Shown here piece after piece: positions 34,100 through 43,426 of a DNA stretch of 64,000 nucleotides (positions within the stretch are counted from its first letter, which is position 1; each line of letters begins with the position of its first letter). A model generated the notes under the pieces. It ran no database searches and was not told where the DNA came from. It worked only from the letters and a program-made list of their open reading frames with translations. The position numbers and the translations under genes are program-made. The stretch is taken from positions 124,001 through 188,000 of the forward strand of contig NZ_QEOO01000037.1 in the NCBI RefSeq assembly GCF_003121585.1, written 5' to 3'. This DNA comes from Nocardioides speluncae. Its GTDB lineage: Bacteria > Actinomycetota > Actinomycetes > Propionibacteriales > Nocardioidaceae.

Positions 34100-37000
34100 A
34101 TGAAGCCCGAGACGCCCCCCGACGGCGCCGTGCCCAGGCTGACGGTCAGTCTGCTCGGCGGCTTCGGCGTCGCACGGGCGGACCGGGGCGAGATGACCAA
34201 GCATTGGCGCCGGGAGAGCGCGCGCACGATCATCAAGCTGCTCGCCCTCGCCCCCCGACACAGCCTTCACCGCGAAGAGCTGATGGCGACCTGCTGGCCC
34301 GAGGCTGCGGCCGCTTCCGCAGTCGGCAGCCTCCGGGTCGCGGTGCATGCGGCACGCCGCGCGCTCGAGCCGGAACTCGCACCGCGTGCTCCCTCGTCGT
34401 ACCTCCACACCGACCGCGATCTGATCCTGCTCGACCCCGGGGTCGACGTCGACCTGGACCAGGCCCGCGAACAAGCCGAGCATGCCCTCGAGTCGGCCGA
34501 TGCGGGCGCGCTCGCGGCTGCAGCCGAGGCGCTCGCACCCGAGCTGCTGCCGGAGGACAGGTACGCCGACTGGGCCATGCATCCGCGACACGAGCTGGCC
34601 CGGCTGCGGCGGTCGGTTGCGCTGGCCCTCGCCGAGAGCGTCGAACCCGGACAGCAGGTGTCACAGCTCATTGCCCGCCTGGAACGGCTGGTGTCAGATG
34701 ACGAGAGTGACGAGGAGCTGACTCGTGCCCTGATGCGGCTTTTCGTGGCGGCCGGCCAGCGCGCCTCGGCCGCGGCGCGGTACCAGCGGCTCAGGACCGT
34801 GTTGCAGCAGGAGCTGGGCGTCGCCCCGACCGCCGCGACGGAGTCGTTGGCACAGTCTCTTGGTGGCGCCGTCCCGGTGCCGGGGCGGGAGCCCGAGGCG
34901 GCGCCAGTGGCCGTGCCCGCCGCGATCCGCCGGGCGGTGACGCCTTCGTTGCGAGGCCGGAGGAGGGCGCTGGCGGACCTGCTCGACGGGATGGACGCGG
35001 AGCCGCTGACCATCCTGAGCGGCGAGAGCGGGGTCGGCAAGACCCGGCTCGCGGCGGAAGCGGTCCGCCAGCTGACCGGGCGGGGTGTCCAGGTCTTGTG
35101 GGGTGCGGCGTACGAAGCCGAAGGACCGTTGCCCTACGGCCCGTTCGTCGACGCCATCGACGGCTGGTTCGCCGACCGCGAGCCCGCTGAACGCGAGGCG
35201 GCCGGGCTCGAGCATCCGGACCTGACCGGACTAGTGCCGGGGTTCGGCGGACCGCGGGTCGGCTCGGCTGTTGGCAAAGAAGACCCCGCCCGGCTGTTCC
35301 AGGCGATCGGCTCACTGCTGGACGAGATCTCTGGAGGCAGACCTCTGGTCGTGGTGCTCGACGACTTCCAGTTCGCCGACCTCGGCTCACTCCGCCTCCT
35401 GCACTACCTGCTGCGTACCCGGCCTGACGGGCCGGTCCGGTACTTGACGACGATCCGAGAGGATGCCTCGACCGACGACAACGGGGAGCGGGTCGGCACC
35501 CTGACGGCCCTCACGCGCCAGGGCCTCTCGCGTCGCATCGAGCTGATGCGGCTCTCGCGGGCCGACACCGACCGGCTGGTGCGCGACGTGGTCCACGCCA
35601 GCGGCCAGAGCACGATCGTCACCGCCTCGATGCTCGAGACGGTCCATCGGCAGTCCCGGGGGAACCCACTCCTCGCCACCGAGATCGCGAGAGTGGTTGC
35701 TGACGGGCGCACAGGGGAGGAGGGCCCACTGCCCGACATGGTGCGAGAGCTGGTCGGTGCCCGCCTGGCGCGGATGGACGAGGGCACCCGCTCGTTGCTG
35801 GCGGTGCTCGCCGTGGCCGGCGGCGCCGTGGCGCTGACCGAGGTCGAGGACGTGACGGCTACGGATCCACGCGTGATCACCGAACAGGTCGACCGCCTGC
35901 TCGCCGACCGTCTCATCGACGAGAGCGAGGTGGTCCTGTCCGGCCGCCAGGTGCCCGGTTACCGAGTCAGGCACCCGGTCATCGGCACCGCCGTCTATGA
36001 CCAGCTCAGCCTTACCCGACGCCGCCACCTGCATGGGTTGCTTGCCGCAGCCGCCCGCCGGCACCGTCCGGACGCCGTCGACGCGCTCGCGCATCATCTG
36101 GACCGTGCCGGAGACCCGGAGGCCGTCGGTTGGCTGCGGCGCGCTGCCGAGCGTGCGGTCGCCCTCTATGCCGACGACAGCGCCGACCGCCACTACAGCG
36201 CGCTCGTGGCGCGACTCATCGCGGGCGACGCCCCTGTGGAGGAAACGACAGAAGCACGTTTGGGATGGGCGGCCGTACTGACCCGTCGCGCCCACTACCC
36301 GGAGGCCGATGCGCTCCTGCGCGCGGTGCTGGCGACACCGTCGCTGACGGGGGACCACCACGCCGGCGCGCTGGCCATGCTGGGGGAGGTGCTGGGTCGA
36401 TCCGGGCGTGGCGAGGAGGGGATCGAGCTCCTCACCGAGGACCCCACCACGCCGGAACGGGTCCCGCCCCGGGTTGCCTTCGACCTGCACCTCGCGCTGG
36501 CCAACCTGCTCTTCGTGGCCGGCAGGTACGACGAGGCGCTGGCGGCCGCAGACGCGGCCGTGACCGCGGCCGCTGCCGTGGGAGGTGACCAAGAACGCCG
36601 GTCCCGCGGCCGCGCAGAACACACCCGGGCGGCCTGCCTGCTCTTCACCGGCCGGCACCGGGAGGCGCGCGCGGCCGCCGAGACAGCGCTCGCGGCAGCC
36701 GAGGAGTTCGACGACCCCGGCCAGCAGGCCAAGGCACTGTCGACATTAGGGGAGCTGGCGAGCATGCACGGCCACCTCCCTGAGGCACTCGCGATCTCCC
36801 GGCGCACGCACGCTCTCGCCGAGCGGGCGGGTGATCCCGCCGTTCTGGCCTTCGAGCGGGCGGATCTCGCGATCATCCAGCTGCGGCTCGGTGACGAGGA
36901 CCTCGCCCGCCGGACCGCCAGGTCGGCACTCAGCACCGCCCGGCCGTACGGGCTGACGTGGTGCCTGCCGTACGTCCTGCTCTCCCTCGGCGAGGTCGAG

Positions 37001-37465
37001 CTGCGAACCCGTCCCGGCGAGGATCCTGCCGAGGCGTCACGGTGGCTCGACCAGGCCATGGCAGCCGCCGGGACGCTCGGCAACGCCCAGGTCGAGGAGA
37101 TGGCCGCGGGGCTGCTTGCCGAGACCGACCTCGCGCGCGGGAGGACCGACGCTGCCCTGGCCCGTCTGCGCGGCGCCGGGCGCGGCCCCGGAGTCGCGAC
37201 CGTCCGCTCCAGCGCGCTGCTCGCCTCCGGCCGCGTCGAGGCCGCGCTCGTCGCCGCCAAGGAGGCCCTTGCCACCGCACAGGCCCACAGCGACCAGCCG
37301 GCGACGCTGGAGGCGCGCCGGGTGCTCGCAGCGGCCCTGGCCGCCGCGGGCGACGGCGCCGAGGCCAGGGAGCAGCTGGCCACGGCCCGGAGTGCTGCGC
37401 GACGGATGGGACACCGGCTCGCCGAGCAGCGGCTGGACGCTGCGGAGCGCCACCTCACAGCCTGA
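34100..37465 (+). CDS. SARP/AfsR-type transcriptional regulator with AAA ATPase and TPR-like repeats
   Basis: A 1121-residue regulator. The N-terminus has an OmpR-like winged helix and bacterial transcriptional activator domain (LTVSLLGGFGVARADRG...RESARTIIKLLALAPRHSLHREELMATCWPE, then RYQRLRTVLQQELGVAPTAATE). An AAA/NB-ARC ATPase follows with Walker A GESGVGKT and Walker B-like VVVLDDFQFAD, and then about 500 residues of helical repeats. SARPs bind direct repeats spaced 11 bp. It lies inside the hydrolase island and is the natural candidate to bind the three boxes before the S8 operons (inference). ATG 34100 is preferred to GTG 34088. Confidence 0.88.
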   Translation: MKPETPPDGAVPRLTVSLLGGFGVARADRGEMTKHWRRESARTIIKLLALAPRHSLHREELMATCWPEAAAASAVGSLRVAVHAARRALEPELAPRAPSSYLHTDRDLILLDPGVDVDLDQAREQAEHALESADAGALAAAAEALAPELLPEDRYADWAMHPRHELARLRRSVALALAESVEPGQQVSQLIARLERLVSDDESDEELTRALMRLFVAAGQRASAAARYQRLRTVLQQELGVAPTAATESLAQSLGGAVPVPGREPEAAPVAVPAAIRRAVTPSLRGRRRALADLLDGMDAEPLTILSGESGVGKTRLAAEAVRQLTGRGVQVLWGAAYEAEGPLPYGPFVDAIDGWFADREPAEREAAGLEHPDLTGLVPGFGGPRVGSAVGKEDPARLFQAIGSLLDEISGGRPLVVVLDDFQFADLGSLRLLHYLLRTRPDGPVRYLTTIREDASTDDNGERVGTLTALTRQGLSRRIELMRLSRADTDRLVRDVVHASGQSTIVTASMLETVHRQSRGNPLLATEIARVVADGRTGEEGPLPDMVRELVGARLARMDEGTRSLLAVLAVAGGAVALTEVEDVTATDPRVITEQVDRLLADRLIDESEVVLSGRQVPGYRVRHPVIGTAVYDQLSLTRRRHLHGLLAAAARRHRPDAVDALAHHLDRAGDPEAVGWLRRAAERAVALYADDSADRHYSALVARLIAGDAPVEETTEARLGWAAVLTRRAHYPEADALLRAVLATPSLTGDHHAGALAMLGEVLGRSGRGEEGIELLTEDPTTPERVPPRVAFDLHLALANLLFVAGRYDEALAAADAAVTAAAAVGGDQERRSRGRAEHTRAACLLFTGRHREARAAAETALAAAEEFDDPGQQAKALSTLGELASMHGHLPEALAISRRTHALAERAGDPAVLAFERADLAIIQLRLGDEDLARRTARSALSTARPYGLTWCLPYVLLSLGEVELRTRPGEDPAEASRWLDQAMAAAGTLGNAQVEEMAAGLLAETDLARGRTDAALARLRGAGRGPGVATVRSSALLASGRVEAALVAAKEALATAQAHSDQPATLEARRVLAAALAAAGDGAEAREQLATARSAARRMGHRLAEQRLDAAERHLTA

Positions 37466-37595
37466 CTGCCCAGAGGCGCCAACGAAGTCGTCGTTCGGTC
37501 GCAAGTTCCAGCGTCGGCAGCCCTCGCCGGATGGTCGCGGATTCTGGCGTCGGTGCATACGGACCCGGCGGACGTCGGGGGCTCAGCGGCGAACG

Positions 37596-38189
37596 TCACC
37601 GGGCCGAACTGGTGGACGTTGCGCCGATCGTGAAGAGCCCATGAACGTGCGCGCGCACGGCGTCTGGGTCTTCGAGGTCGACCAGCGGGCTTGCGGTGAG
37701 GGCCATGGACAGGCTGAGTCGGATTCCCCACTCCATCACTGTCTCGGTCGGGATGCGCTGATTCGGGTCGGTGCCCAGCGCCTTGCGCAACAGCGGGACC
37801 GAGGCGGGCAGTCCCGCCTTCAAGAGCGGTTCCAGGTCGATGGTCAGTGCTTTGGTGACCGTGCCTGGGTCGTTGGTCAGCATTGCCTGGAGGAGGCGGT
37901 GGTGACGTAGGTAGCCGACCGAGAACACGACCAGGGTGGTGAAGTGCTCGGCCAGGGGGAGCCGGTGGGCGAACTCCGGACGCAGGGCCTGGAGGTAGCG
38001 GTCGACCTCGCGCGCCAACACCGCGTGGAGGATCTGCTGCTGGTCGCCGCCGTACTTGTACACCGTCGGCTTGGACACGCCTGCCTTCTGCGCGATGTGC
38101 ACGATGAACCGCGCTCCGACCGGGCGTTCGGTCAGGCATTCGACGGCTGCGTCCAGGATCAGCTCGCGGTACTCCTGTGGTGTGGGCAT
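37596..38189 (-). CDS. TetR/AcrR-family regulator (first MpaB pair)
   Basis: A 197-residue TetR protein with the helix-turn-helix at about residues 10-55 (RELILDAAVECLTERPVGARFIVHIAQKAGVSKPTVYKYGGDQQQIL) and a C-terminal ligand domain. The start at 38189 is fixed by AGGAGG upstream. It follows the frameshifted MpaB-like oxygenase gene on the same strand. Its start codon and ribosome site lie inside a 13-bp inverted repeat (38185-38216), which could fold in the mRNA or be bound by the repressor. Confidence 0.9.
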   Translation of the reverse strand: MPTPQEYRELILDAAVECLTERPVGARFIVHIAQKAGVSKPTVYKYGGDQQQILHAVLAREVDRYLQALRPEFAHRLPLAEHFTTLVVFSVGYLRHHRLLQAMLTNDPGTVTKALTIDLEPLLKAGLPASVPLLRKALGTDPNQRIPTETVMEWGIRLSLSMALTASPLVDLEDPDAVRAHVHGLFTIGATSTSSAR

Positions 38190-38216
38190 GCTCCCTCCTC
38201 TGCGAGGGAGCATGCC
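38185..38216 (-). promoter_or_regulatory. 13-bp inverted repeat covering the TetR start codon and ribosome site
   Basis: GGCATGCTCCCTC (38185-38197) and GAGGGAGCATGCC (38204-38216) are perfect complements around a 6-base loop. On the leftward mRNA the second arm contains the GAGGGAG region and the AUG of the TetR gene, so folding would hide the start. It could equally be an operator or the terminator of the MpaB-like gene 13 bases upstream. Confidence 0.65.
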
Positions 38217-38229
38217 AGAGGCCCCACCC

Positions 38230-39241
38230 TTAGGACGCGACTGGAGCATGCGGGCAGGTTGCGCGGTTCGCGGCGAGGGTGTCCCTGGAGAACTCGGTGC
38301 GCCACAGCGGGGTGCCGTACTTGCGACGCAGGGCGAAGTACGTCGGCGCGAACCGCTTGGCCAGCGGCCGGGGGATCGATCGCCACAATGCCTTGTGGGC
38401 CACCAGTTGGACCTTGTCCAGCCGGGTCGGTTCGAACCCGAGGAGCGGGTAGGTGGAGTCGGGCACTCCCATCATGATCCCGGCCCGGATCAACTGGGTG
38501 ACCGGGAGCGTGAGGAAGGTCCAGATCGGGTCGGGCACCCACTGCAGCCGGGCGAACTTCGGCGGGTGAAGGGCCATCTCCACGATCTGCCGCGCCTGCG
38601 GGTTGTCGGTGAGCACCGTGGTGACCACGGTGTCCCAATAGGCCTCGAACTCGGGGTACGTCGGGGGCAGGTGCCACGCCGAACGTCTTCCCGAGCTCGA
38701 CTCCACCCTGGTACGCCTCCTCCAGGTACGCCTCAATGGTCCAGCCCTTCGGCACCCGGTTCCCATACAGCTCGCGATACAGATCGAAACCGGCCTTCAC
38801 GATCGAACCCCAGGTCCACGACCACATGTCGGCGTTCCACGCGTGGTAGCGCTTGCCGCCCTCGAGGTCCTCGGGGAAGTCGCCGGAGAAGGGCCGATGC
38901 AACTCGTACAGGCCGTGAGCCACTTCCTCGCTCTCCGGTCCTGCGTAGACGATGCCGGCGACCATCTCGTATGTGGAGACCATCCGCCGGATCCCGATCT
39001 CTGCGGTCATCGGATCGGCGGAGAACGCCGTCTCGTGCTCGCTCAACACGTGCGCGATCTTCGGGTGCAGCGTCGGCATGATCAGGTAGGGGATCGACCC
39101 GACGAAGTACAACGGTGGCAGTGCCAGCGTGTCGTACCAGGCGCTGCCTGGACCGATCAGCCGCTGGCGACGTTCATCCGCCGTCTCGTCTGGTTGAGCC
39201 GTGGCATCGGGCAGGGTGGAGAGCCGGGGTGTAGCGGTCAT
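38230..39241 (-). pseudogene. MpaB-family oxygenase (DUF2236), frameshifted
   Basis: From ATG 39241 the protein reads GPGSAWYDTLALPPLYFVGSIPYLIMPTLHPKIAHVLSEHE and RMVSTYEMVAGIVYAGPESEEVAHGLYELHRPFSG through YQGGVELGKTFGV. After that the sense moves to another frame: HLPPTYPEFEAYWDTVVTTVLTDNPQARQI to a stop at 38230. Dropping one base at 38674-38675 joins them into one protein of about 336 residues. The family (oxygenase MpaB, PF09995) uses haem-like chemistry to oxidise latex rubber or other lipids. The gene is preceded by a TetR-type operator and followed by a TetR gene; compare the intact pair at 43427-45453. Confidence 0.8.
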
Positions 39242-39254
39242 GCATCCAGTGTTT

Positions 39255-39330
39255 ACGCTTTACGTAAAAGCGTCAATGACGGTCGGGTCACAGGCGGATG
39301 ATGTTGACGAAATACGAAGTATCGTCAACA
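39255..39330. promoter_or_regulatory. Two inverted repeats upstream of the first MpaB-like gene
   Basis: ACGCTTT-ACGTA-AAAGCGT (39255-39273) is a TetR-type operator only 14 bp before the start codon. TGTTGACGA (39302-39310) and TCGTCAACA (39322-39330) form a second repeat with an 11-base spacer. The first is probably bound by the TetR protein at 37596; the second may be another operator or a terminator for the leftward S8 gene. Confidence 0.6.
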
Positions 39331-39610
39331 CTGCGCGACTTCCACAGCCGAAGACTTGAGTTCACGGCTGGCCTCTCTCGACAGCTGCCTTGACCGCACC
39401 GGCGACGGCTTCCAGGTCGTTCAACTTGGCATCGGGGAGCCCTGCCGACGGCACCTTCTCGCCTCGCTCGCTCCTGAGCACCCCATTCACCACATAGCCT
39501 CGCCCGTCGGCGTGCCATCCCTCCTCCTAGAAGATGAGTGGCTCGCCGTAGATCTCACCCACCTGCACGTCGGCACGGCGAGGTCTGGCGCCCGCGACCA
39601 GAGCGTGCCG
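39331..39610 (-). other. Non-genic stretch after S8 peptidase 2 with a possible relic
   Basis: On the minus strand the sequence reads VQVGEIYGEPLIF, then a TAG, then on in the same frame GWHADGRGYVVNGVLRSERG and KLNDLEAVAGAVKAAVERGQP to a TGA. This could be a small decayed gene split by a stop codon, but the family is not recognised. A good AGGAGGAGG-ATG site at about 39518 leads only into an arginine-rich frame that does not look real. Confidence 0.35.
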
Positions 39611-42600
39611 TTAGGCGACTGGGATCGCTCGCAGCAGCGTCTGACGCACGGTGTTGCCAGCCGCGTCGGCGGTCTCGAACCGTAGGCCGACCCATGCTCC
39701 GGAGGTGAGGGCTTCCCCCGGCACGCTGAACCGGAACACACCGGCGCCCCTGGCGTGCGCCCCGACCGGCGTCCACGAGGCGCCGCCGTCGGTGGTCCAG
39801 GACGCCGTGGCCGCCGCGAAGGTGCGATCGGCCGGGTTGAGCGCCGAGCTGGTCGCCCTGACCTCCACCGCCGTCTCGACTCCGGCGCTAGCCCTGTTAG
39901 CCAGGTCCAGGTCGATCCCGTTCCAGAGCAACTGGGCCAGCGGCAGCCCGACCGTGCCGTCGCCGGCGGCGGCACCGACCGGCTCGGTCCCCCAGGCCGT
40001 CGTCACCTGGCCGCCGAGCGGGAAGACGTCCTGCCCGTCATACGTCCGCTCCAGCCGGTAGCGGGCGGGTGCGCCATCGACCAGCACGTTGGTCCGACCG
40101 CTGAGCGCGACGCCGTCGCGGTAGATCGTCGTACGGCTGGAGCCGCGTTGCGGGAAGGTGAACTCGGCGTACCGGCCGATCTGGCCAGCAGAGTCCACCA
40201 TGTCCTCGAACGCCGCGGTCAAGGTCGTCGCCGTGCCTCGCCTGGTGATCCCCGCAGCCGCGGCGGCGCCGAGTGGGCCGCCCCAGAAGCTCTCGGTGTA
40301 GCGGCCGCCGGCGGCATACTCACGGCGGATCGGCCGCAGATCCATCGAGAGCGAGCCGCGCGCCACCGTGAAGTTGGCGAACGCCAGCTGGGTCCACAGC
40401 ACACCGTCGGCGGTGACGAACCGCTTTTGCGCGCGCGGCAGCTGGACGTATGACGGCGTGGTGACGTTGAGGCCGATGATCTGCTCGCCGATCGCGGTCG
40501 TCGCGAACTGGCCGCGATGCTCCTGGGCCGGGGCATGCAGGTCTGCGTCCACGCGGGCCAACCGCTTCACGTCTCCCGCGTCGAGCCGGTGGACGGGGTC
40601 GGCCGGGACGGTGCGCCGGTCGAACACCAGGTCGTAGAGCGTGGTCGCGTCACCGACTCGGTTGTCGCTGTCGGCATTGGCGAGGATCCAGTGCTCGTCG
40701 AGTCGTACGGACCCGGTCGGCGAGTCCGGCGTCGGGCTGATCCGGAGCCGGCCGGGCTGGATCTGCCCGTAGGCGCCTCCAGCGATCAGGCCGTTGCTCG
40801 TCGCGGTCCGGGTGGTGTCGTTGATCCGCATCAGCAGGATCAGCGCCATCTCCTCGCGCGTGTTCAAGGGCACCTCGGCGCCGGCCGGCACCGTGGCCGC
40901 CGCGTCGAGGCGTGCCTCGGTCTCGCCGGCGGGGACGTCGGTCGTGACCAGGCTGGAGATGGAGCCGTTCTCCGCAGGCTCCTGGATGGTCCCGGTGACC
41001 GCCAGCCGACCCGGGTGGACGGCGATCCGCAGCCTTCCCTGTGCATCGGTGCGCCCGCTCGCGAACGTGCCGTCGTCGTGGTTCAGCACCGTCACGAACG
41101 TGCCCGGGGCAGGGGCCCCAGTCGTGGTCAGCGCGGTCGCCGTCACCCAGCGGGCACGGGTCGCCGTCACGGGCGTGCGCAGCACCGGACCCTGGCCGGG
41201 CGTGGCGATGACGGCGCCGGAGAAGGGAGCGGCGGGGTCGACTGCGGTGCCGTCCACGGTCACGCTCACGGTGCCGGTCTCGCCCGGGGCCAGGGCCAGT
41301 TCCACGGGCGTGACGGTCAGCGTCGTGGACGGGTTGCCGGACACGCCGAGCCGGACGGTCGTGTCCGCCGTACCGGTGTTGGTGTAGGCCACCTCGCGCG
41401 TCACCGCCGTGTCGTCGTCACCAAGGTTGACGTGGACGTTCCCGGTGCTGGGTACGACGGCGGTGGCCAGCGCGTCGGGGGCGAACACCTGGCCCGCGCC
41501 GACTGCCGCCGGGCCACCCGCGGCGGGAGCGGCGGTGGCCATCAGGGCCGACTTGATCTGCTGTCCGGTCCAGTTCGGGTGCTCCTGGGCAAGCATCGCC
41601 GCGACACCGGCGACATGTGGCGTCGCCATCGAGGTGCCGCTGAACGTCGCGTAGTCGCCCGGCGCCCCGGGCATATCGGACGAGCGCGGGGCGGTGATCG
41701 AGACGCCCGGCGCGGCGATCTCCGGCTTGAAACCGTCGTCTCCGATCCGCGGGCCGCGGCTGGAGAACCCCGCGACCGTCCCGGTGGCATCGACCGCCGC
41801 GACCGACAACGCAGCGTCCGCGGTCGACGGGGCAGAGACCGTGTTGGCGCCCGGGCCGGTGTTGCCGGCCGCGACCACGAACAGCGCGCCGGACGACGCA
41901 CTGAGCTCGTTGAGAGCCAGGCTGACCGGGTCTGTGCCGTCGGTCGGCGCCGAGCCGAGCGACATGTTGACCACGCGGGCGCCGTTCTCGACCGCCCACT
42001 CCATGCCGCGTACCGAAGCCGCGAGATCGCCGAAGCCGTCGTCGCCGAGCACCTTGCCGATAAGCAGTGTCGCGCCTGGCGCGACGCCACGGCGGACACC
42101 CGGCGCGAGTGCTCCGGTGCCTGCGATGGTCCCCGCGACGTGGGTGCCGTGCCCCTTCACATCGGTCATGGACGGCGACCTGCTGAAGTTGGCGGTTGCC
42201 GCGACCTGGCCGACCAGGTCGGGATGGTCGGAGTCGATGCCGGTGTCGAGTACGGCGACCTTGACGCCGACCCCGGTCACGCCTCCGTCCCATGCGGTCG
42301 GCGCGCCGACCTGGGTGAGGTTGGCGTCCCAGGCGGCGGCCTTGGTGGAGCCGTTGAGCCAGATCCGGCTCACACCGGCCAGGTCTCCGGCCCGGGAGTC
42401 GAGCTGGGTATCCGGTACGACGGTGCCCTCGGACACCTCGCCGCGGTCCCGTGGCGTCACCGGGACCGTCCCTGCGTCGCCGAGCTCCTCGCCGAGGACG
42501 GCCGTGGCGTCCTTGTCGAGCTCGCCGCTGTGCGCGCGGAGCACATCGACAGGCTCCTCGGACGACAGCCCGTCGATTGCGGTCGGTTCCTTGCCATCGG

Positions 42601-43012
42601 CACGCTGCACGATGAGCGGAAGGCTGTCGGCGTGGCGGTCGTCGAAGCCCTCCGCGATCAGCCTGGTGACGTTGAACAGCTCCGTATCAAGCACGCCATC
42701 GGCCCCGGTCAGGGCCGCCACGTCGGAGGGCATGATGTACGTCGCCCCGTCGACGCTGCTGACCTCGAACGTCACGCCGTCCCGGTCCGCGCCGGGCGCG
42801 GGTGCGACGACGTAAGTCGGCTCACCCCGGAAAGGCTTGGTCACGGTCACTCGGTCGCCAGTCAGGAGGGTCACCGTGCTGACGTTGTCGGCGGCGCCTG
42901 CACCCTGTGGCGCGGACGCGGGGGCGTTCGGCTCCGCGCTTGCCCGCAGGCTGCTCGTTGCGAGCGCAGCAGCGGTCACGGCGACCAGGGTCACTCGTGC
43001 GGTGGTCTTCAC
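39611..43012 (-). CDS. Secreted S8 family subtilisin-like serine peptidase 2
   Basis: A 1133-residue secreted protease from GTG 43012 (GGAGGA upstream). A signal peptide is seen at residues 1-27 (MKTTARVTLVAVTAAALATS...ASA). The catalytic triad is Asp256 (VAVLDTGIDSDHPD), His288 (GHGTHVAGT) and Ser461 ([12 protein letters not shown]); Asn384 forms the oxyanion hole. Fn3-like and carboxypeptidase-regulatory-like beta domains follow. It resembles S8 peptidase 1 in length and layout but is clearly divergent. Its start overlaps the stop of the small TusA-like gene (GTGA). Confidence 0.95.
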   Translation of the reverse strand: MKTTARVTLVAVTAAALATSSLRASAEPNAPASAPQGAGAADNVSTVTLLTGDRVTVTKPFRGEPTYVVAPAPGADRDGVTFEVSSVDGATYIMPSDVAALTGADGVLDTELFNVTRLIAEGFDDRHADSLPLIVQRADGKEPTAIDGLSSEEPVDVLRAHSGELDKDATAVLGEELGDAGTVPVTPRDRGEVSEGTVVPDTQLDSRAGDLAGVSRIWLNGSTKAAAWDANLTQVGAPTAWDGGVTGVGVKVAVLDTGIDSDHPDLVGQVAATANFSRSPSMTDVKGHGTHVAGTIAGTGALAPGVRRGVAPGATLLIGKVLGDDGFGDLAASVRGMEWAVENGARVVNMSLGSAPTDGTDPVSLALNELSASSGALFVVAAGNTGPGANTVSAPSTADAALSVAAVDATGTVAGFSSRGPRIGDDGFKPEIAAPGVSITAPRSSDMPGAPGDYATFSGTSMATPHVAGVAAMLAQEHPNWTGQQIKSALMATAAPAAGGPAAVGAGQVFAPDALATAVVPSTGNVHVNLGDDDTAVTREVAYTNTGTADTTVRLGVSGNPSTTLTVTPVELALAPGETGTVSVTVDGTAVDPAAPFSGAVIATPGQGPVLRTPVTATRARWVTATALTTTGAPAPGTFVTVLNHDDGTFASGRTDAQGRLRIAVHPGRLAVTGTIQEPAENGSISSLVTTDVPAGETEARLDAAATVPAGAEVPLNTREEMALILLMRINDTTRTATSNGLIAGGAYGQIQPGRLRISPTPDSPTGSVRLDEHWILANADSDNRVGDATTLYDLVFDRRTVPADPVHRLDAGDVKRLARVDADLHAPAQEHRGQFATTAIGEQIIGLNVTTPSYVQLPRAQKRFVTADGVLWTQLAFANFTVARGSLSMDLRPIRREYAAGGRYTESFWGGPLGAAAAAGITRRGTATTLTAAFEDMVDSAGQIGRYAEFTFPQRGSSRTTIYRDGVALSGRTNVLVDGAPARYRLERTYDGQDVFPLGGQVTTAWGTEPVGAAAGDGTVGLPLAQLLWNGIDLDLANRASAGVETAVEVRATSSALNPADRTFAAATASWTTDGGASWTPVGAHARGAGVFRFSVPGEALTSGAWVGLRFETADAAGNTVRQTLLRAIPVA

Positions 43013-43275
43013 AGTTCCTCCAGTGAACGGGTGGGGACGGTCAGCAGCCGGAACCGGGTGACACCGCCAGGCTCGCCGGAGTGTTCGACAGAGATCCCGA
43101 GCCGCGCGCACCAGCGGGGCAACGCGGCCCGGACGCCCTCGTCAGCGGTGAGCACTTCGATGACTCCGTCACCATTCACTTCCGCGACCCGGCGAGCGAG
43201 TAGTGGCTCGACGCGAGACCACGGCTCCTCGCCCGCGTCGATGACGACCGCAGTCGTCCTTAGGTGTTCAGTCAT
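43009..43275 (-). CDS. Small TusA-like protein coupled to S8 peptidase 2
   Basis: An 88-residue protein: VVIDAGEEPWSRVEPLLARRVAEVNGDGVIEVLTADEGVRAALPRWCARLGISVEHS. This is the alpha-beta pattern of sulfurtransferase TusA-like (SirA-like) proteins, but the catalytic N-terminal cysteine of true TusA is absent; one cysteine sits later, in PRWCARLG. It precedes the protease with a GTGA overlap, so the two are made together. Role unknown. Confidence 0.75.
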   Translation of the reverse strand: MTEHLRTTAVVIDAGEEPWSRVEPLLARRVAEVNGDGVIEVLTADEGVRAALPRWCARLGISVEHSGEPGGVTRFRLLTVPTRSLEEL

Positions 43276-43326
43276 GCGCTGCTCAGCTCCCTGCTGGTGC
43301 CATTTCGGTGAGCGTAAGTCGGCGCC

Positions 43327-43343
43327 GTTACCCGGCAGTTACC
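43327..43343 (-). promoter_or_regulatory. 17-bp box B with 11-bp-spaced repeats, upstream of the TusA-like/S8 operon
   Basis: On the minus strand this reads GGTAACTGCCGGGTAAC, with two GTAAC repeats starting 11 bases apart, 52 bp before the start of the TusA-like gene. It matches boxes A (28827) and C (51127) at 13 of 17 positions in all three. Confidence 0.65.
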
Positions 43344-43426
43344 GCGGCATGGCTGCGCACAAGGCGGCGCGAACGGTCACTTGCACACCCGCGAGGAGTC
43401 TGGTCGGTGTGCGAGCCGTCGAAGAC

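Noticed and set aside
39288-39518. A 76-codon leftward frame with a very good AGGAGGAGG-ATG site
   Set aside because: The translated product is arginine-rich and patternless; a different frame of the same stretch looks more protein-like.
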